Part shown: piece by piece, positions 11,834-23,791 of the stretch
Layout of the letters: each line of letters starts with the position of its first letter
Numbering within the stretch: position 1 is the first letter of the stretch
Origin: Epiperipatus broadwayi
Lineage: Eukaryota; Onychophora; Udeonychophora; Euonychophora; Peripatidae
Length of the DNA stretch: 64,000 nt
Assembly (NCBI GenBank): GCA_028023455.1
Contig: JAQFVV010012396.1
Coordinates: 9,404,085 to 9,468,084, forward strand
Direction of reading: 5' to 3'
The notes under the pieces: model-generated
The model's database searches: none
The model's input: only the letters and a program-made list of their open reading frames with translations
Told to the model about the DNA's origin: nothing
Position numbers and translations under genes: made by a program

Positions 11834-14800
11834 GCCACTACTTTTTATACCTGAAGGATTGTATGCTGAGAATTTAAAAAAGTGAAAAATCTGTAATTGT
11901 TATCATATGAGGGCACCACTAGGAAAAGAACTTAGAACTGCAAAATTAGAAAAATCCCATATTCATGGTTGATAATTTGTATATGTATGACAGATTAACC
12001 CAAATTCCTCTCAACAATCCCATTTCAACATGGACAGACTTAATACAATAATAGGTTTTATTGTTTAAAGAACAAACACACACAAAAAACATACATTTTC
12101 ATAACCTTTAACCAATAATACGCTTTATTATAGCTTCATTTTCTTTTTTATTCAGGACCATTAACAAAACAAATCGCTAATAACCACTCTATACCTTCCT
12201 TTTTTTTCTTGACTCTTTATATAACTAACATAATCTTTCTCTTTCTTCTTTTCTCTTTTCTTTTTTTTAATTAAAGAAAATAAACAAAGGTGAAGAACAA
12301 TATATATTTCGTTCTCAAAGGAACATGCGCTTTTACTTAAATAAGCATCCAAATCTTATCCGGTATTAGAACTAAGTGACTTACTATTAGGAGTAAATTA
12401 TAACACAAGACCCCTACCCTCTCTTTCAATATTTTTTTAACCCTTAATACTTTTCACTTGCTTTCAGTTTTGTTTAAAAAACAAACACACACAAAAAACA
12501 AATACACTCTCATAACCTTTAACCAATCATACGCTTTATTATATTTTCATTTTCTTCTAAATCATTTTTTTCTATTCTGATAACATTCACATGGATTCAC
12601 TTATTGGATTATTATCTTTTCTTGACCTCACCCAATAACCCTGAAAATTTGGTCAAATTTTAGCTAAATCATTCATACAGAAAAATTGAAACATACAAAT
12701 AATTTACGTAATTTAACTAAACAAATTAATTAATGTAGATATAAATATTACTAATATTAAAATAAAATCCCCTTCTATTGTCATAACTCATAGTTCATTA
12801 ATGGTTAAATGCAATCCTAAACATATGTTTAAAGTTCGCTAATGTCTATAGTTTAATCAATAAACATAAAGTTTCCATTACCCTGATCAATCAGTGCACA
12901 TCCATAAGCATCTCTTTGTACATTTTTGGAGTTGATTCTCAGCAGCTAAATTTTTGTTCCATGGCTAGTTCTGATTTCTCCTATGTGGTTTGATGTTCCT
13001 TGAGATGGTTTCATGGTTTGATGAAGATCTAGGAATGGGTCAGTGCTCCAGTTGGGGATGAATTCTATTTCATTTTAGCCTTTGATCATTTTTATTTCAT
13101 TTTTTTATATCTCACAATAGGTTTTTCTTTCTATTTATAGTCCTTTTTTTTCATTGTCCTTTTTTTTTTTTGATCATGTTCCCAGCCAGTGATTGCATTC
13201 CTTTCACTTTTTGTTTTTAACACCTTGCTAACCAGAAGTCACAACAATAGAATTAATTACAATTCTTTTTCTCTCTCCCCTACCTTCAGATAAGAAAATT
13301 AAAACAATTAATTACGAAATTGTTTCCAAAAACTTTTAACATTTTTTCTACCACTTTTGATTTAATTTCTCAATCCAGTTAAAAAAATATATAACCTACC
13401 ATTTTTTTTTTCTTTTTTAAATCCCAATAAAAAAACTAATAAATAATACCAAAAAAAAAAAATCCTTTACACACAGTTTTTATTTCCTATTTTCTACCTA
13501 ATGAATATGTGTATATACATATATTTACATACACACAGAGAACATAACATGAGCTGATTGAAATTATCAGCTCAATATATTTTAAAAGCTATAAATTGTA
13601 GTGAATTAGTTTAAGATTTCAATTTTTGTCACTTTGTCAGAAAGTGTACTGTGGGTTAATATTTTATGATCAATTTATCATTATTATTATTATTTATTGT
13701 TAAAAACTTTGGCAGATAATAGTAGTTTTCTTTTATCTCACCTGTTTCCTATTTGTAATTAATGTAGTTAATGTGTGTTTGGGTTTCCTGCAGATGGTAG
13801 ATCATTGGCTAGGGATTTATTGGTTATATAGTTCTGTTTTCCTTGCACCCATAGAGAGTTTGTTTGCATTGTAACACAATTTCTTATTAGGATTTATGAA
13901 GCATATGACATTCTTGTTTTGTACCATTATTTTTATGGTGTTAAGGAAAGCCACTCTGTGCTGTTCATTGACTTCCACACAAGAATATTTTTATTAAAAT
14001 CTTTAAATAAATGAAAATAGAAATTGAAGTTAGATAAATTGACAACAGAAAGATCATTATAAAGCTCTATAAATTAGGTAAAAAAGCAAAATTATCTGCC
14101 AAAGTGTTTAATGCTAATATTCTTGTGTACTCTCAGACAAATAAAGGATAGAATTTAGGTCAAACTTTTGTATTTTGTTTAACTAACATTTTTTTGAATT
14201 TAATAAAACTTAAAAATTATTAATAATTATATTGTACCGGTCAAAACATGTTTATCCATCTAACATGAGCTGGAACTCACCAAATCTACTTCAAACCCAG
14301 TCCTGCCCAAGATTTAGGCCAGGGACCAGTCTGAATTTGAACCCATCCTCTAACCCCAGATCTAACACCTAATGAATAACATAATAGTGATGGCACATGA
14401 GAATTAATTTTAATCTGGCCCACTAGCAAAGTGGAGAAGACAATGAGACATCTGTTAACTATGACTAAACTAAAATATATATAAGCATGGCTGTATGTTT
14501 GGAAGTGGAGAAAAGATGAATTCAAACTACTCAGACAAGTTGGATAATAAAAATTAGTTTAATATAGTGACAAATTGTTTACATACATTTATAAATTAAT
14601 TGCAAACATTAGTATTTGCGTGAATGAGCAAGCGGTAGATGATTACATAGTGTCATTCATGCTATTATTTCTCATGTGCTCTTTATTAGCTAAATAATAT
14701 ATTATAAATAAACACACATCTTTGGTGGGTCCAATGTTAAGATTCCAATCAATTATTAGAAAGAATTTACATAAAATTGCTATTAACGCTTTGGGTCATG

Positions 14801-15690
14801 GTTCTGAAACATGGTGACTAACATTATTACTTCAGGGAGCATTCTGAGATTCATTACAGATATAATACAAATTATTTTCAAGCCATTATAGTCATGAAAA
14901 TAAATAAAATACATTTGAAAACCTATTTGATTATATGATACAATACTTAATGAAAATTCTTTTAATTAGCGCTGGTAAGAAGAACGCTTATTTTCCCCAA
15001 GGCATATAGGTACTCTTAAATACAAAAATAAGTTACGATGGTGGGATTGTATAAGATTAAAATAAATTTAATTAATAAAACTAGAAGTAGTTGGCATTTA
15101 TATATATTTTAAGCAGAGCACAATTTTAATATTAGAGCATTAAAACTGGGTCATGAGGCAAAAGAAATAATATGAAGAAGTTTGCAGTGCTGACATAATA
15201 ACCAAGAAATACTAGGAAAAGTCATGCTTCTGGATGAAAGACGAAGTCTAAGACCCCCTTCTTGGGTAGTGCTTAGAGAAAAGTGGATAGACATGCCGTG
15301 GATGTTGCCGATGTGTAGGCCTTTTTTTAACAAAGAAAGTGGATAGGCATAGCATGTGCAGACTTATGAGAATCACCGCCAGAGGCTGTTTTATATGAAA
15401 TAAATGGTTCTGGGAAGGTCAACTATCCTCAGAATAAGTTTTGAGAAATAAATCTATGGGTTCGAACTTGTCGCAACCCACAGATTAGAAGCACATATAT
15501 ATAATCATAAAGATAAGGTAAATGTCAGTAATACAGTATGGGTAAATGTCACTAACGACATTGAATAAGTTTACTGCTTTAAAAATAAATGACCCTAGTT
15601 TGAATGCCATAATTTATATAAATAAGATGCTATGCCACTTGAATATATAGAAAGAGATTTCAAATTAATAAAATATACATGCAGATTTGA
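10906..15690. other. AT-rich non-coding DNA with short repeats
   Basis: No gene seen. Content includes an (AT)n run at about 11769-11830 and a direct repeat of about 85 bp (12060-12148 and 12471-12556) carrying ACAAACACACACAAAAAAC and CATAACCTTTAACCAAT. Pyrimidine- and poly(T)-rich tracts lie at 12190-12270, 12420-12440 and 13130-13460. The 15-nt string TATATTGTACCGGTC occurs at 11000-11014 and 14228-14242. The minus-strand ORFs at 12161-12352, 14286-14525 and 15151-15333 show no recognisable domain. Confidence 0.55.
11769..11830. repeat. (AT)n microsatellite
   Basis: About 31 uninterrupted AT units. Such long dinucleotide runs are prone to slippage, so the length may be polymorphic. Confidence 0.95.
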
Positions 15691-15980
15691 CCTCCTTTTC
15701 TGCTATTTAAAATAAATCAATCCCACCTTCATTGATTTTATAATAACTGGAATATTTAAGTACTATATTTGATATTTTAAGAGTAAATAACAAAAGACTA
15801 GCAGTTATATAGAAAACAAATAATCGGTCATCTTTTCAGAATTGATCCTCTCCTTTTCTGCTATTTTAAATAAATCAATCCCACCTCCATTGATTTTATA
15901 ATAACTGGAATATTTAAGTACTATATTTGAGACTAGCAGTTATATAGAGAACAAATAATCAGTCACCTTTTCAGAATTGA
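15691..15980. repeat. Two-copy tandem duplication
   Basis: Unit 1 (about 15691-15846) and unit 2 (about 15847-15980) both run from CTCCTTTTCTGCTATTT through TTGATTTTATAATAACTGG to TTTTCAGAATTGA. Unit 2 lacks about 22 bp present in unit 1 around ATTTTAAGAGTAAATAAC. The few substitutions suggest a fairly recent local duplication. Confidence 0.9.
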
Positions 15981-17700
15981 ATAACATTTATAAAATAAAT
16001 AAGGTTCCAAAGCATTAATTAGCTTGAGTTCTGGATTCACCTGGATAGAAAATCCAGAGTTAAACAAATATATTTTTATACTAAAACATAAATAAAATGT
16101 TGACTCGAAAAACAATCTGGTGAGTGTATTAATTAATAATGCATTATATTTTATGGGGATGTTAATTCATGGAGTTTACTTACAAAGAAAGAAAATATTT
16201 TAGAACTTCAACTCATCAGATTGCTTGAGCTTGGCATAATAATAATAAAAGCAATAAATAACTATAAATAATTGACCGCACCAAAATTAAAGAAAGTTAG
16301 AGCATATGAGAGAATTAAATTTATGGAAATCATTTGAGAGCAATTTACATATTATATATTAGAAATAAAGTTAAATGATACATTAGGAAAAGAAGTCTTG
16401 ATAATAGAGTTTGAGATTAGTTAGACTAGTTTTACTTGTGACTTGAAAATTTACCTTGCACTATTTTAAGAGTTCATATTTTAAAGTCTGCTCATGCATG
16501 GAAAATGGTTCTTAAATAACAGCAAGCTTTTTTTCAGCATTCCACAATTCTCCAGTCGAGCATTTACTTTATTCTATGGGAGCATGATATTATGGAACCG
16601 GAAGATGACCGTCACAGGTCAGAAAGGTGATGAGCTTCCTATGCTTACATTTCCAAAACAGCTTGGATTCAGTTAACTATACAGTTCTCTCAATAGTAGC
16701 TAATCTATCTCAATTTAAAATCCAGCCTCTTTATATTCTGCCCAGGTATTTCTAAAATGTTTTTAATTGCTTAGTTTTAGCCTTAAAATCTGATCTCTGA
16801 TTATACAGAAATTTTACATTTCTTTGTTCATTGTTTTTGAAAGATGCAACTGTTAGATAACTTTCAAATATATTCAAATCTTTCCAGATTAGAAATAGAT
16901 TTGACAGAAATGTTTATAACAAAAGAAAATCTTTAATCTTAATCCTATTTTAAGTAAACACTTTAATTAAAAATATCTTCCTCAGATTAAAACAATAGTG
17001 TTTCCAACTCTTTAATTATTTTTGAACAATTAACAGTTGCATCTTACATCTTGGATTTTATAAAATACAGTTTAACAGGAAAAAATACTTTAAAAACAAA
17101 AAGTTGTATAAATGACATATAAAATATTTTTAAAAAATCAATATTTTGTTAGTATTTTGCTCCTATATATATATTTGAGCTGCACCTATGTACTTTAATA
17201 AAAGAATTAATAATCATAAAATTAATAATAATAAAATGTTATTGAAAGTTAAAATTTATAAATTTTTAGGTGCACATCTCAAATATATACATAATATATA
17301 TGACTAAAGGAGCAGGATGGGATATAGGGTTTGAGTACAGGTTAATAGGTGGAAATATGAAGCTCAATCTTAAGCTAAGATTGAATGCTTCAATATTTGT
17401 ATTTGGATGATGTTAGTTTCTGTATTCTGTCCCTCAGTTGTCTGAACAATGTTAAAGATCTCTTTCTCTCCGTGGACTTAGCTGCTAATATTTATATTCA
17501 TCATCATTAACTTTTTGATCACTGTAAATCAAATTTATTGGTTGACAGTGGCATTCTTGATGATAAAAAATGGAGTTCCAATACAACAGTTAGAAAGATT
17601 TGAGTCCTGCCAAAATGGGACTTCAAATTATAAAACCCACATGAGATTTTGTCCAAAGAGTTGAGGAATATTTCAGAGTAGGAAGGCAAAATTTAGTGTT
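15981..17700. other. AT-rich non-coding DNA with small foldback
   Basis: No gene. A foldback of about 160 bp lies at 17159-17317: GCTCCTATATATATATTTGAG and GCTGCACCTAT on the left are matched by AGGTGCACATCTCAAATATAT and AAAGGAGC on the right. A shorter inverted pair, AAGATGCAACTGTTA near 16842 and TTAACAGTTGCATCTT near 17031, encloses about 190 bp. The ORF at 16494-16676 has no recognisable features. Confidence 0.55.
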
Positions 17701-18157
17701 AGTATCTTAGGAGTGTGTGTTGATGGAGTGATTTGGGGTAGGGTTTAAAGTAAAAAAAAATGTACAACTGAAAATAAAAAGTGAGAAATATAGAAAGTAG
17801 GATATATTGGATTTGATTTCATTTTCGAAAATAGAATTCAGTGATATGTTAGAGAAAGAAACCCTATTTCTTTCAAAAATGCACAAGTAATCAAAAAAAA
17901 AAAAAGAAGTGACTGAGGTACCTATGATGATGGTGATCATGATGGAGATAATAAAAGAAAAGGGAGAACTGAGACAAGAGTTACTGGAAATGAAAAAAGA
18001 CAGCAGGTGATGTGGGAAAAATTCAAAGCCAAAAGGAGAGAAATGAGGCAAGAAATAATGGAAAGGGTGGAGAAAATCAGGAGGCCATAGAGAAAGATTT
18101 GACCTAATAGCACACTTATATTCTCTGCATGCTTTTTTCCTCTCTTATACACTTTTA

Positions 18158-19041
18158 CTAACTATTACGTTTATTCTTCTGAATATTCTCACCTAAAACC
18201 CTATTTGGCACTTTTTCTATTTCATCACACCAGTCCTTATACTCATTCCCAACCAACTCTTCCATGGTTTCTTTAACTTGTATTTTATGTTTTTCCAACT
18301 TATTCTTATCATTCACTCTCCATCCACATTTTTCACTACTGTTTCTACTTTTATTTCTATTCTCCATCACATTACTAATCATTTCTATTACAAAGAAGTT
18401 ATGATCACTATTACATATTCTCTCTTCATTATCAAATACTTTAATTTTCCATACTTTATTCATTCCTTTTTTTCTACCAATACATAATCTATTTGTGTGG
18501 AATATATTATTTCTAGACCATGTGTATTGTCCCTCATAAATATTTGATAAATTTCCAATGCTCAAATTCACACTCTGACAAAAATAATTTCACAAGCTGT
18601 CCATTCTTATTGTCTACATCATCAATTTCTTCAGTATGTTCATTTATATCCCCTATAACCATTATTTTCTTCCCCTTTTCTTTTAAACTCTGTATATTCT
18701 TAACTAGGCATTCATATATGTTACTGCTCCACTTCATTATAATTTGACTATATCCAGTAGCTATATAAACTATACCACCATCCATTCTTGTCTTCCCAAC
18801 CTTATTTTTAAACCACGAATGTTCTTGACATAAAATATAAATATTTTTTTGATATAACACCTATACCACCACCCCTTTTTTCTTTTCTATTTATACCCTG
18901 CCATACCAAATCTTCCAGAATAGGTTTTTCTTCTTTTCTTAGATGTGTTTCCACTACTGCTAATACCTTAATCTCATCATTTTCAATTGCTTTGTTTAAA
19001 TTCCAGCCATTTTTCTGGTCTCCAATCACCTAGTATATTCG
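18158..19041 (-). pseudogene. LINE ORF2 endonuclease (APE-type) remnant
   Basis: Several overlapping minus-strand frames together cover an apurinic-type endonuclease. The ETHLR motif (in VLAVVETHLRKEE) holds the catalytic Glu. A GGGIGVI turn follows. KIMVIGDINEH corresponds to the G-D-x-N motif, TWSRNNI to the T/S-W motif, and NSDHNFFVIEM carries the terminal S-D-H triad. In live elements this domain nicks the target DNA for target-primed reverse transcription. At least two frame changes (near 18850 and 18550) inactivate it. The C-terminal Lys/Asn-rich linker ends near 18158, and no RT motif follows below it. Confidence 0.75.
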
Positions 19042-19278
19042 AATACCCAATTTTAACAATTTCTTCTTTCCTAACTACTCTTTTATAAATTCCTTTCATT
19101 TTTTCTTCTCCACTACATTATACATAACTTGCTTTCCATTAATTTTACAGACCCATTCCCTCTCCACATCTACACTTATATCTAAATCAACTACTCTTTG
19201 CTTATTTCTTACATCACATCCATTCTTCTTCTTTTTGATAATACTGCAATTTAAAACCCTACCCCCTTTATAAGTTTC

Positions 19279-20205
19279 CTAAATTATATTCTTATATATC
19301 AGACTCCCGAAAACTTCACTTCCTTGTTTTCCTATGTGTAATCCGTCTTTATTATATAACTCCTTCTTTTTAATAAACCATTCCCACACATCCACAAACA
19401 CAACATCATTTCTCTCACACAATTTTTTCAATCTCTCATTTGTAGAACATGCCATATCTAACAAATGTCTCTTGTCAAATCTTGATAATAATTCAACTAT
19501 GCGTACTCTTCCTTTAATCTTACTCAAATTCCTAATCAATTCTACATATTCATCCATTACTCTAATGTTCTGACAAATTATTACTCCCTACCACAACATA
19601 CACATCTCTAATACCTTGCTTTTTTATTTTATCTGTCACATCCCTAATTCTAGCTCCAGGCAAACATACTCATACATACCTGATTCTATTTTTCCTTCCA
19701 ATTATATTCCCACATTCTTTAATTATTGAATTTCCTATCAATACTGTCTTATAATCTATTTTCTTTGCTCGATCCATATTTATTACCACCTTCTGGACCT
19801 TCTTATCTACTACTTCCTTATCATTTTTACTCAACAATTCCTTTATCTGCTCATACTTCATCTCTAACAATTTTAAGTTTGCTTCTGCATTCTTCACTTC
19901 TTCCTCTATCTTACTTATTCTTTGGATAACCATCTCCATTGCACTACTAGTTTCTCCTGACTCTACACTAAAATCATATTCTATTCTATCTTCCTCAACT
20001 ACATTTTGCTCCTTTTCCCCTGACTTTCTCTTTAGACTATCCACACTTAGAAACCACTTTCTCACCTCTTTTAGCACATTTGCACACTGTTTACATAACC
20101 ATAAACCTGTTACATCCTTCCTAGTCTTACGCAAACATCTCAAGTGATAAACCTCATCACACACAGTACACTCTACCAGAACACACCTAGTTTTTTTTGC
20201 TAATT
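19279..20205 (-). pseudogene. LINE ORF1 remnant: PHD finger + SGNH esterase
   Basis: On the minus strand the frame near 20200-20080 shows a cysteine/histidine pattern of PHD type: ECTVC, then HLRC, then WLCKQC. A Lys/Glu-rich, probably coiled-coil stretch follows (about 20000-19800). SGNH hydrolase blocks come next: VLIGNSIIKE (the nucleophile Ser block), LPGARIRDVTDKI in a shifted frame, VVVGSNNL (the G-x-N-D-like block), and finally KDGLHIGKQG, carrying the catalytic Asp-x-x-His. An in-frame stop and a frame change around 19670-19560 break the protein. In CR1-like elements such ORF1 proteins bind nucleic acid, and the esterase may act on lipids; here the gene is dead. It sits just upstream of the endonuclease remnant of the same element. 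Confidence 0.75.
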
Positions 20206-20215
20206 ATATATGCAT

Positions 20216-20875
20216 TGTGGAATGCAAATCCAATCCACATTACTTATTTTCCAAGTCACCTATTCTATATTTGATTTTACTGCCTCTCCTACTCTTCAAA
20301 CCCCCTTGCATGGAAGGATACAAACTACTTTCTTTCAAAATCGATCAATCTATAATCACATGTTTTCCCAACTTTAGGTCTCCAAAACCTTATATTTTTT
20401 CTTAAAATAAATCACTGATCTTAAATTTTAAAAAAAATCTTTAGCAGCAAACTTACTAAAAACCAATTAATCTTACATACAACTTTGTTATATATATTCT
20501 TACACTTAAAACTTTTATATATAAAATGGTGAATGAAAAACTTTCTAGCCATTAAAATTTTTTTTTCTCTTTCAAATTTCAATTAACTCAGTCTCTTAAT
20601 CACAATTTATACATTCATACACAATAATCAGTCTTTATATCGATACTCTCAGATGATTAATCGCATACACACGAAATATTATAAAATAAAAAAATAATAC
20701 AATATACTTAGCTTTGCCCTTTGTCACTAGTCATTTTTAATCAAAATTTCTACTATTAGACATTCAAAAAGGATTGCATCTGATGATATCAGGTATTGAT
20801 AGTACTATTATCCCCACATGACTGAAAGGATAATAATACGAATAGATGAGTTATTAACAAAGTGATTTTTTAAGA
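20216..20875. other. AT-rich non-coding DNA
   Basis: This is the 5' flank of the LINE remnant. Pyrimidine-rich on the plus strand to about 20600, then ordinary AT-rich sequence. The ORF at 20217-20405 is the complement of possible LINE leader sequence and shows no domain. Confidence 0.45.
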
Positions 20876-21230
20876 GTAGCAAACTCTCCATACAGTAATG
20901 CCATCAAGTGCAAGTCTTAGAAATTAATGAATGCAGGAAGTTTTGTGCATAAAATCCCCATCTAGTATCTACTCATCCAATATCCCCAGACTAGTTTTTA
21001 GCTTGTGGCTTTCATTAATAAGGAGCTTTGGATCTGAAAGCACTGCATCTAGATCTAAGGATCTGATGTAACCCTCCAGCAGCTACCTTTTACCTATTTA
21101 GTTAACTATGAAAACTAAAGCACCTTAATATTTTCAATCCAAGCTCATTCACTTGTATAATCATATAGATCTTAATCCTGTTCAGCATCTATACATTTTG
21201 GTGTCCTTTGTTTATCAAAAACCAATCACC
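20876..21230. mobile_element. Family A element, long one-armed copy
   Basis: Begins GCAAACTCTCCATACAGTAA and runs colinearly with the element at the window's right edge (63694-64000). Shared order: TTTTGTGCATAAAATCCCC-like, CTCATCCAATATCCCC, AGTTT-TAGCTTGTGGC, CACTGCA-CTAGATCT, ACCCTCCAGCAGC, TATTTTCAATCC and ATAATCATATAGATCT. Unlike copy 1 it shows no matching right arm, so it is either a fuller unit or a truncated palindrome. Confidence 0.7.
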
Positions 21231-21271
21231 ATCATATCATAGGCAAGAATTGTATAAAACCAACAAAACAT

Positions 21272-21745
21272 CACATGATCACCATTTTCTATACTTACAA
21301 AAGCTGTTATTAACAGTAATAAATTCTCTATATGTTAGTGACACCCAGTGCAAGCCTTAGTAGTCAATGGATTCAGGAAAGTTTGTGTGTAAAATCTCCA
21401 TCTAATGGCATCATCCAATATCCCCAGACTAGTTTCTAGTTTGTGGCTTTCATCAATGAGGAGTTTTGGATCTGAGAACACTGCACCTAGATCTAAGGAT
21501 ATTGGATGGTTGTTAGAACCTTAGGTGCAGTGCTCTCAAATCCAAAGCTTCTCACTGATAAAAGCTACAAGCTAGAAACTAGTCTGAGGATATTAGATGA
21601 GTAGGCAATAGACGGAGATTTTATGCATAAACCTCCCTAAATCCATTGGTTACTAAAGCTTGCACTGGGTGGCACTACTGAATAGAGAGTACTGTTAGTA
21701 ACAGCTTGGGTAAGCATAGGAAATGGTGATCATATGAAGAAAGTG
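21272..21745. mobile_element. Family A foldback, long palindromic copy
   Basis: A palindrome of about 470 bp. The left end, CACATGATCACCATTTTCTA with AAGCTGTTATTAACAGTA and CACCCAGTGCAAGCC, is mirrored at the right by GGCTTGCACTGGGTG-like sequence (AGCTTGCACTGGGTGGC), TACTGTTAGTAACAGCTT and GGAAATGGTGATCATATG. Two head-to-head half-units meet near 21500, where CACTGCACCTAGATCTAAGG faces CCTTAGGTGCAGTGCTCTC. It contains no ORF. Confidence 0.8.
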
Positions 21746-22314
21746 TGAGTTTCTTAAAATTAATTTTATACAAAATTAGCAAAATTTTTCTTATAATCTC
21801 TGGTGTGATTATTATTTTAGTGTTCTGTATTAGCACATAAAATGTTTTGATGTTTGTTAATAAATAATTTATTAAAATAAAAAATTTAAATAGTCTCTTT
21901 CATTGGTTTTAGGGAACTTAAATCTTGTATTCCATATGTAAACATATTTTTGGTGGAATCTGTTTCTGTAGATAGTTTTAAAAAGGAAATTCCAATATTC
22001 TTTATCCTCATCTTTTATCATTTTATTTCCTTCTCTTTCTCATTGCAATATTATGAGGTTAAATTAATTTTTTTTGTGTGTATACACAACATATAAAATA
22101 AAAGATATATTATCTTGATTAATCTGTTTATAATTAACAGAATGACCAAATCAATATTTTGGCTCTATTTTGCATCTTCCATCATATGTTATAAAAATGT
22201 TGCACAGACTCTGCAGATAACAATACATATTACAAGTTTAAACATTCAGTCAATAAAAATAAAAAAATGTATAAAGTATATGTTAATATGAAGATTTTCA
22301 CAGCTTACAGATAT
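21746..22314. other. AT-rich non-coding DNA
   Basis: No feature that I can support. Confidence 0.5.
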
Positions 22315-22757
22315 AAATGATGTGCTTTGTAGATTCATCTGTGTATTATTCTAATGATTTTGATTATGAATATGCTGATGTTTCAGCTTCATTACACGAG
22401 CCATCAACTGGGTGATGAATAGAATATTATAAAGATGATTGTGTAGAGGCGCTGTAAACACTGGTTTATACCAATGTTAATTTTCCACCAATAGAAAAAA
22501 CACATATAAACTTCTTCCTATTTGGAAGAATATTTTTAAAAACTTATTACTCTGAAGATTTTCTGATTTTTATATTTTCAATTTTATATACTTGGAACTT
22601 TAATATTGCTATAAACCAGTGTTTACAGTGTCCATATAAATAAATCTCTTTACAATATTCTATTCATCATTTGGTTTGTGTAATCAAAAAAAAAATTTTG
22701 GTATATGCATAATCAAAATCATACACGGATGAACCACAAAGTATATCATTTATACAT
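22315..22757. repeat. Foldback element (~440 bp), unclassified
   Basis: Outer arms pair AAATGATGTGCTTTGTAG...GATTCATCTGTG and ATGATTTTGATTATG on the left with GCATAATCAAAATCAT, ACACGGATGAACCACAAAG and TATATCATTTAT on the right. Inner arms pair GATGAATAGAATATT and CTGTAAACACTGGTTTATA with TATAAACCAGTGTTTACAG and AATATTCTATTCATCATT. The arms are imperfect. No coding sequence or obvious target duplication. Confidence 0.75.
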
Positions 22758-23398
22758 AAAATATATTTATATACTATATTTTTATGCATACGTTTGTTTT
22801 TTTATATTATTATAGATTAATTATTGTCTGACAACAGTATAAAAAAAAAATGAAGTTCTATTTCAGTAAGCCATTTAGCCTTTTCCAATAATATATGATA
22901 TTAGGAAATACTCTGGTTCTAATACAACTATATTTCAGAGTGTTTCCACTATTTAGTTTTATTTTTTCTACCTATAATTTATTTCCGTTAATTTTATTTA
23001 CTATTATCTAAAACTCATTTCATTGTAATATATGTATTTATTAGACATTTTGTGTATATGTATGTGTGATAAATCTCATTATTTACTTTAGCGTCTAAAT
23101 AAAATAATTTTTATTTAAAAAATTTTTATTATGCAATCTTTTCAATTCTATTGTCTGGAATCCGAATATTTGTTTATTGTCTTATAATAGCATTTCTTCT
23201 TTTATTCATTTTTCAATATGTAATTTAAAATCACTAAGTGAATGTTGATATTTCTAGAAATAAATGGTAAAAATTATTTATCTTTTAAAAATGATTGATT
23301 GTGCTAACCTGTTTTATTTTTAATACAATTATATAATTGCTATTCGCAATAAATCTATGTAATCAGTTTTGAACATTAGATGTTAATGATAGATAAAA
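22758..23398. other. AT-rich non-coding DNA
   Basis: No supported feature. Long T- and A-runs only. Confidence 0.5.
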
Positions 23399-23411
23399 GC
23401 AGCGGCCATAT

Positions 23412-23507
23412 CAAGCGTTGGTGGCCCAGTGGTTAGCATAGCTGCCTTCCAAGCAGCTGGCCCGGGTTCGCTTCTCGGTCAACGCATTTGACGTACGAAA
23501 AAAAAAA
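23412..23507 (+). mobile_element. SINE derived from tRNA-Gly(UCC)
   Basis: Positions 23415-23486 fold as a complete 72-nt tRNA. The acceptor pairs GCGTTGG with TCAACGC. An A-box-like TGGCCCAGTGG and a perfect 5-bp anticodon stem around CTTCCAA (anticodon TCC, glycine) follow, then a T-arm CCGGG/TTCGCTT/CTCGG. The T-loop A58 is replaced by C and the B box departs from GGTTCGANTCC, which argues against a working tRNA gene. A short ATTTGACGTACG tail and a poly(A) run follow. Flanking near-repeats GCAGCGGCCATAT (23399-23411) and GCAATGGCCATGT (23508-23520) look like a decayed target duplication, so this is a retroposed copy. Confidence 0.75.
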
Positions 23508-23791
23508 GCAATGGCCATGTATTCTTAATGATGATAATTAATTTTATATTGCTAATTTACAGGTCATTTGATCAAATTCCGTAAATTTGTTTTTAAATCT
23601 AAAAGTGTTGTAGTTACATTTTTAGAAGTCTGAGGTTTCGTATCTTGTGGGATTTTATTCATTTTAATAAGTTAAATAATGTCTTTTTAAAAAAAACTGC
23701 TTTTAATAAGTTTTTTTTACTGAAAAATAAATTCTCCAAATGTCTCATTACTTTTAATCAATTTACACAATAAGAGTTTTGAAGCTACGAG

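Larger units (their letters stand above)
18120..20215 (-). mobile_element. CR1/L2-like LINE, ORF1 plus endonuclease part
   Basis: Read on the minus strand from 20215 downward, this segment gives in order a PHD-like zinc finger, a coiled-coil-like stretch, an SGNH esterase domain and an APE-type endonuclease. That is the arrangement known for ORF1 and the start of ORF2 in CR1/L2-type non-LTR retrotransposons. Several frameshifts and stops split it. Homology stops around 18120, just after the endonuclease, and I cannot find the reverse transcriptase. The missing part is therefore the 3' side, unlike the usual 5' truncation of LINE insertions. A later deletion or rearrangement is likely. Confidence 0.75.

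Noticed and set aside
11000-14242. Shared 15-mer TATATTGTACCGGTC at 11000 and 14228 as ends of a 3.2-kb LTR element
   Set aside because: Homology does not continue beyond the 15 bases in either direction, there is no partner end, and AT-rich flanks make part of the match cheap.
15440-15500. tRNA or SINE fragment suggested by GGGTTCGAAC
   Set aside because: No matching acceptor or anticodon arm, no poly(A) and no flanking duplication.
17920-18090. Plus-strand Lys/Glu/Arg-rich frame as a LINE ORF1
   Set aside because: It is short, purine-biased and interrupted by a stop. The resemblance to coiled-coil ORF1 proteins is compositional only.
23415-23486. Functional tRNA-Gly gene
   Set aside because: B box and T-loop are altered, and poly(A) and near-repeat flanks show a retroposed SINE.
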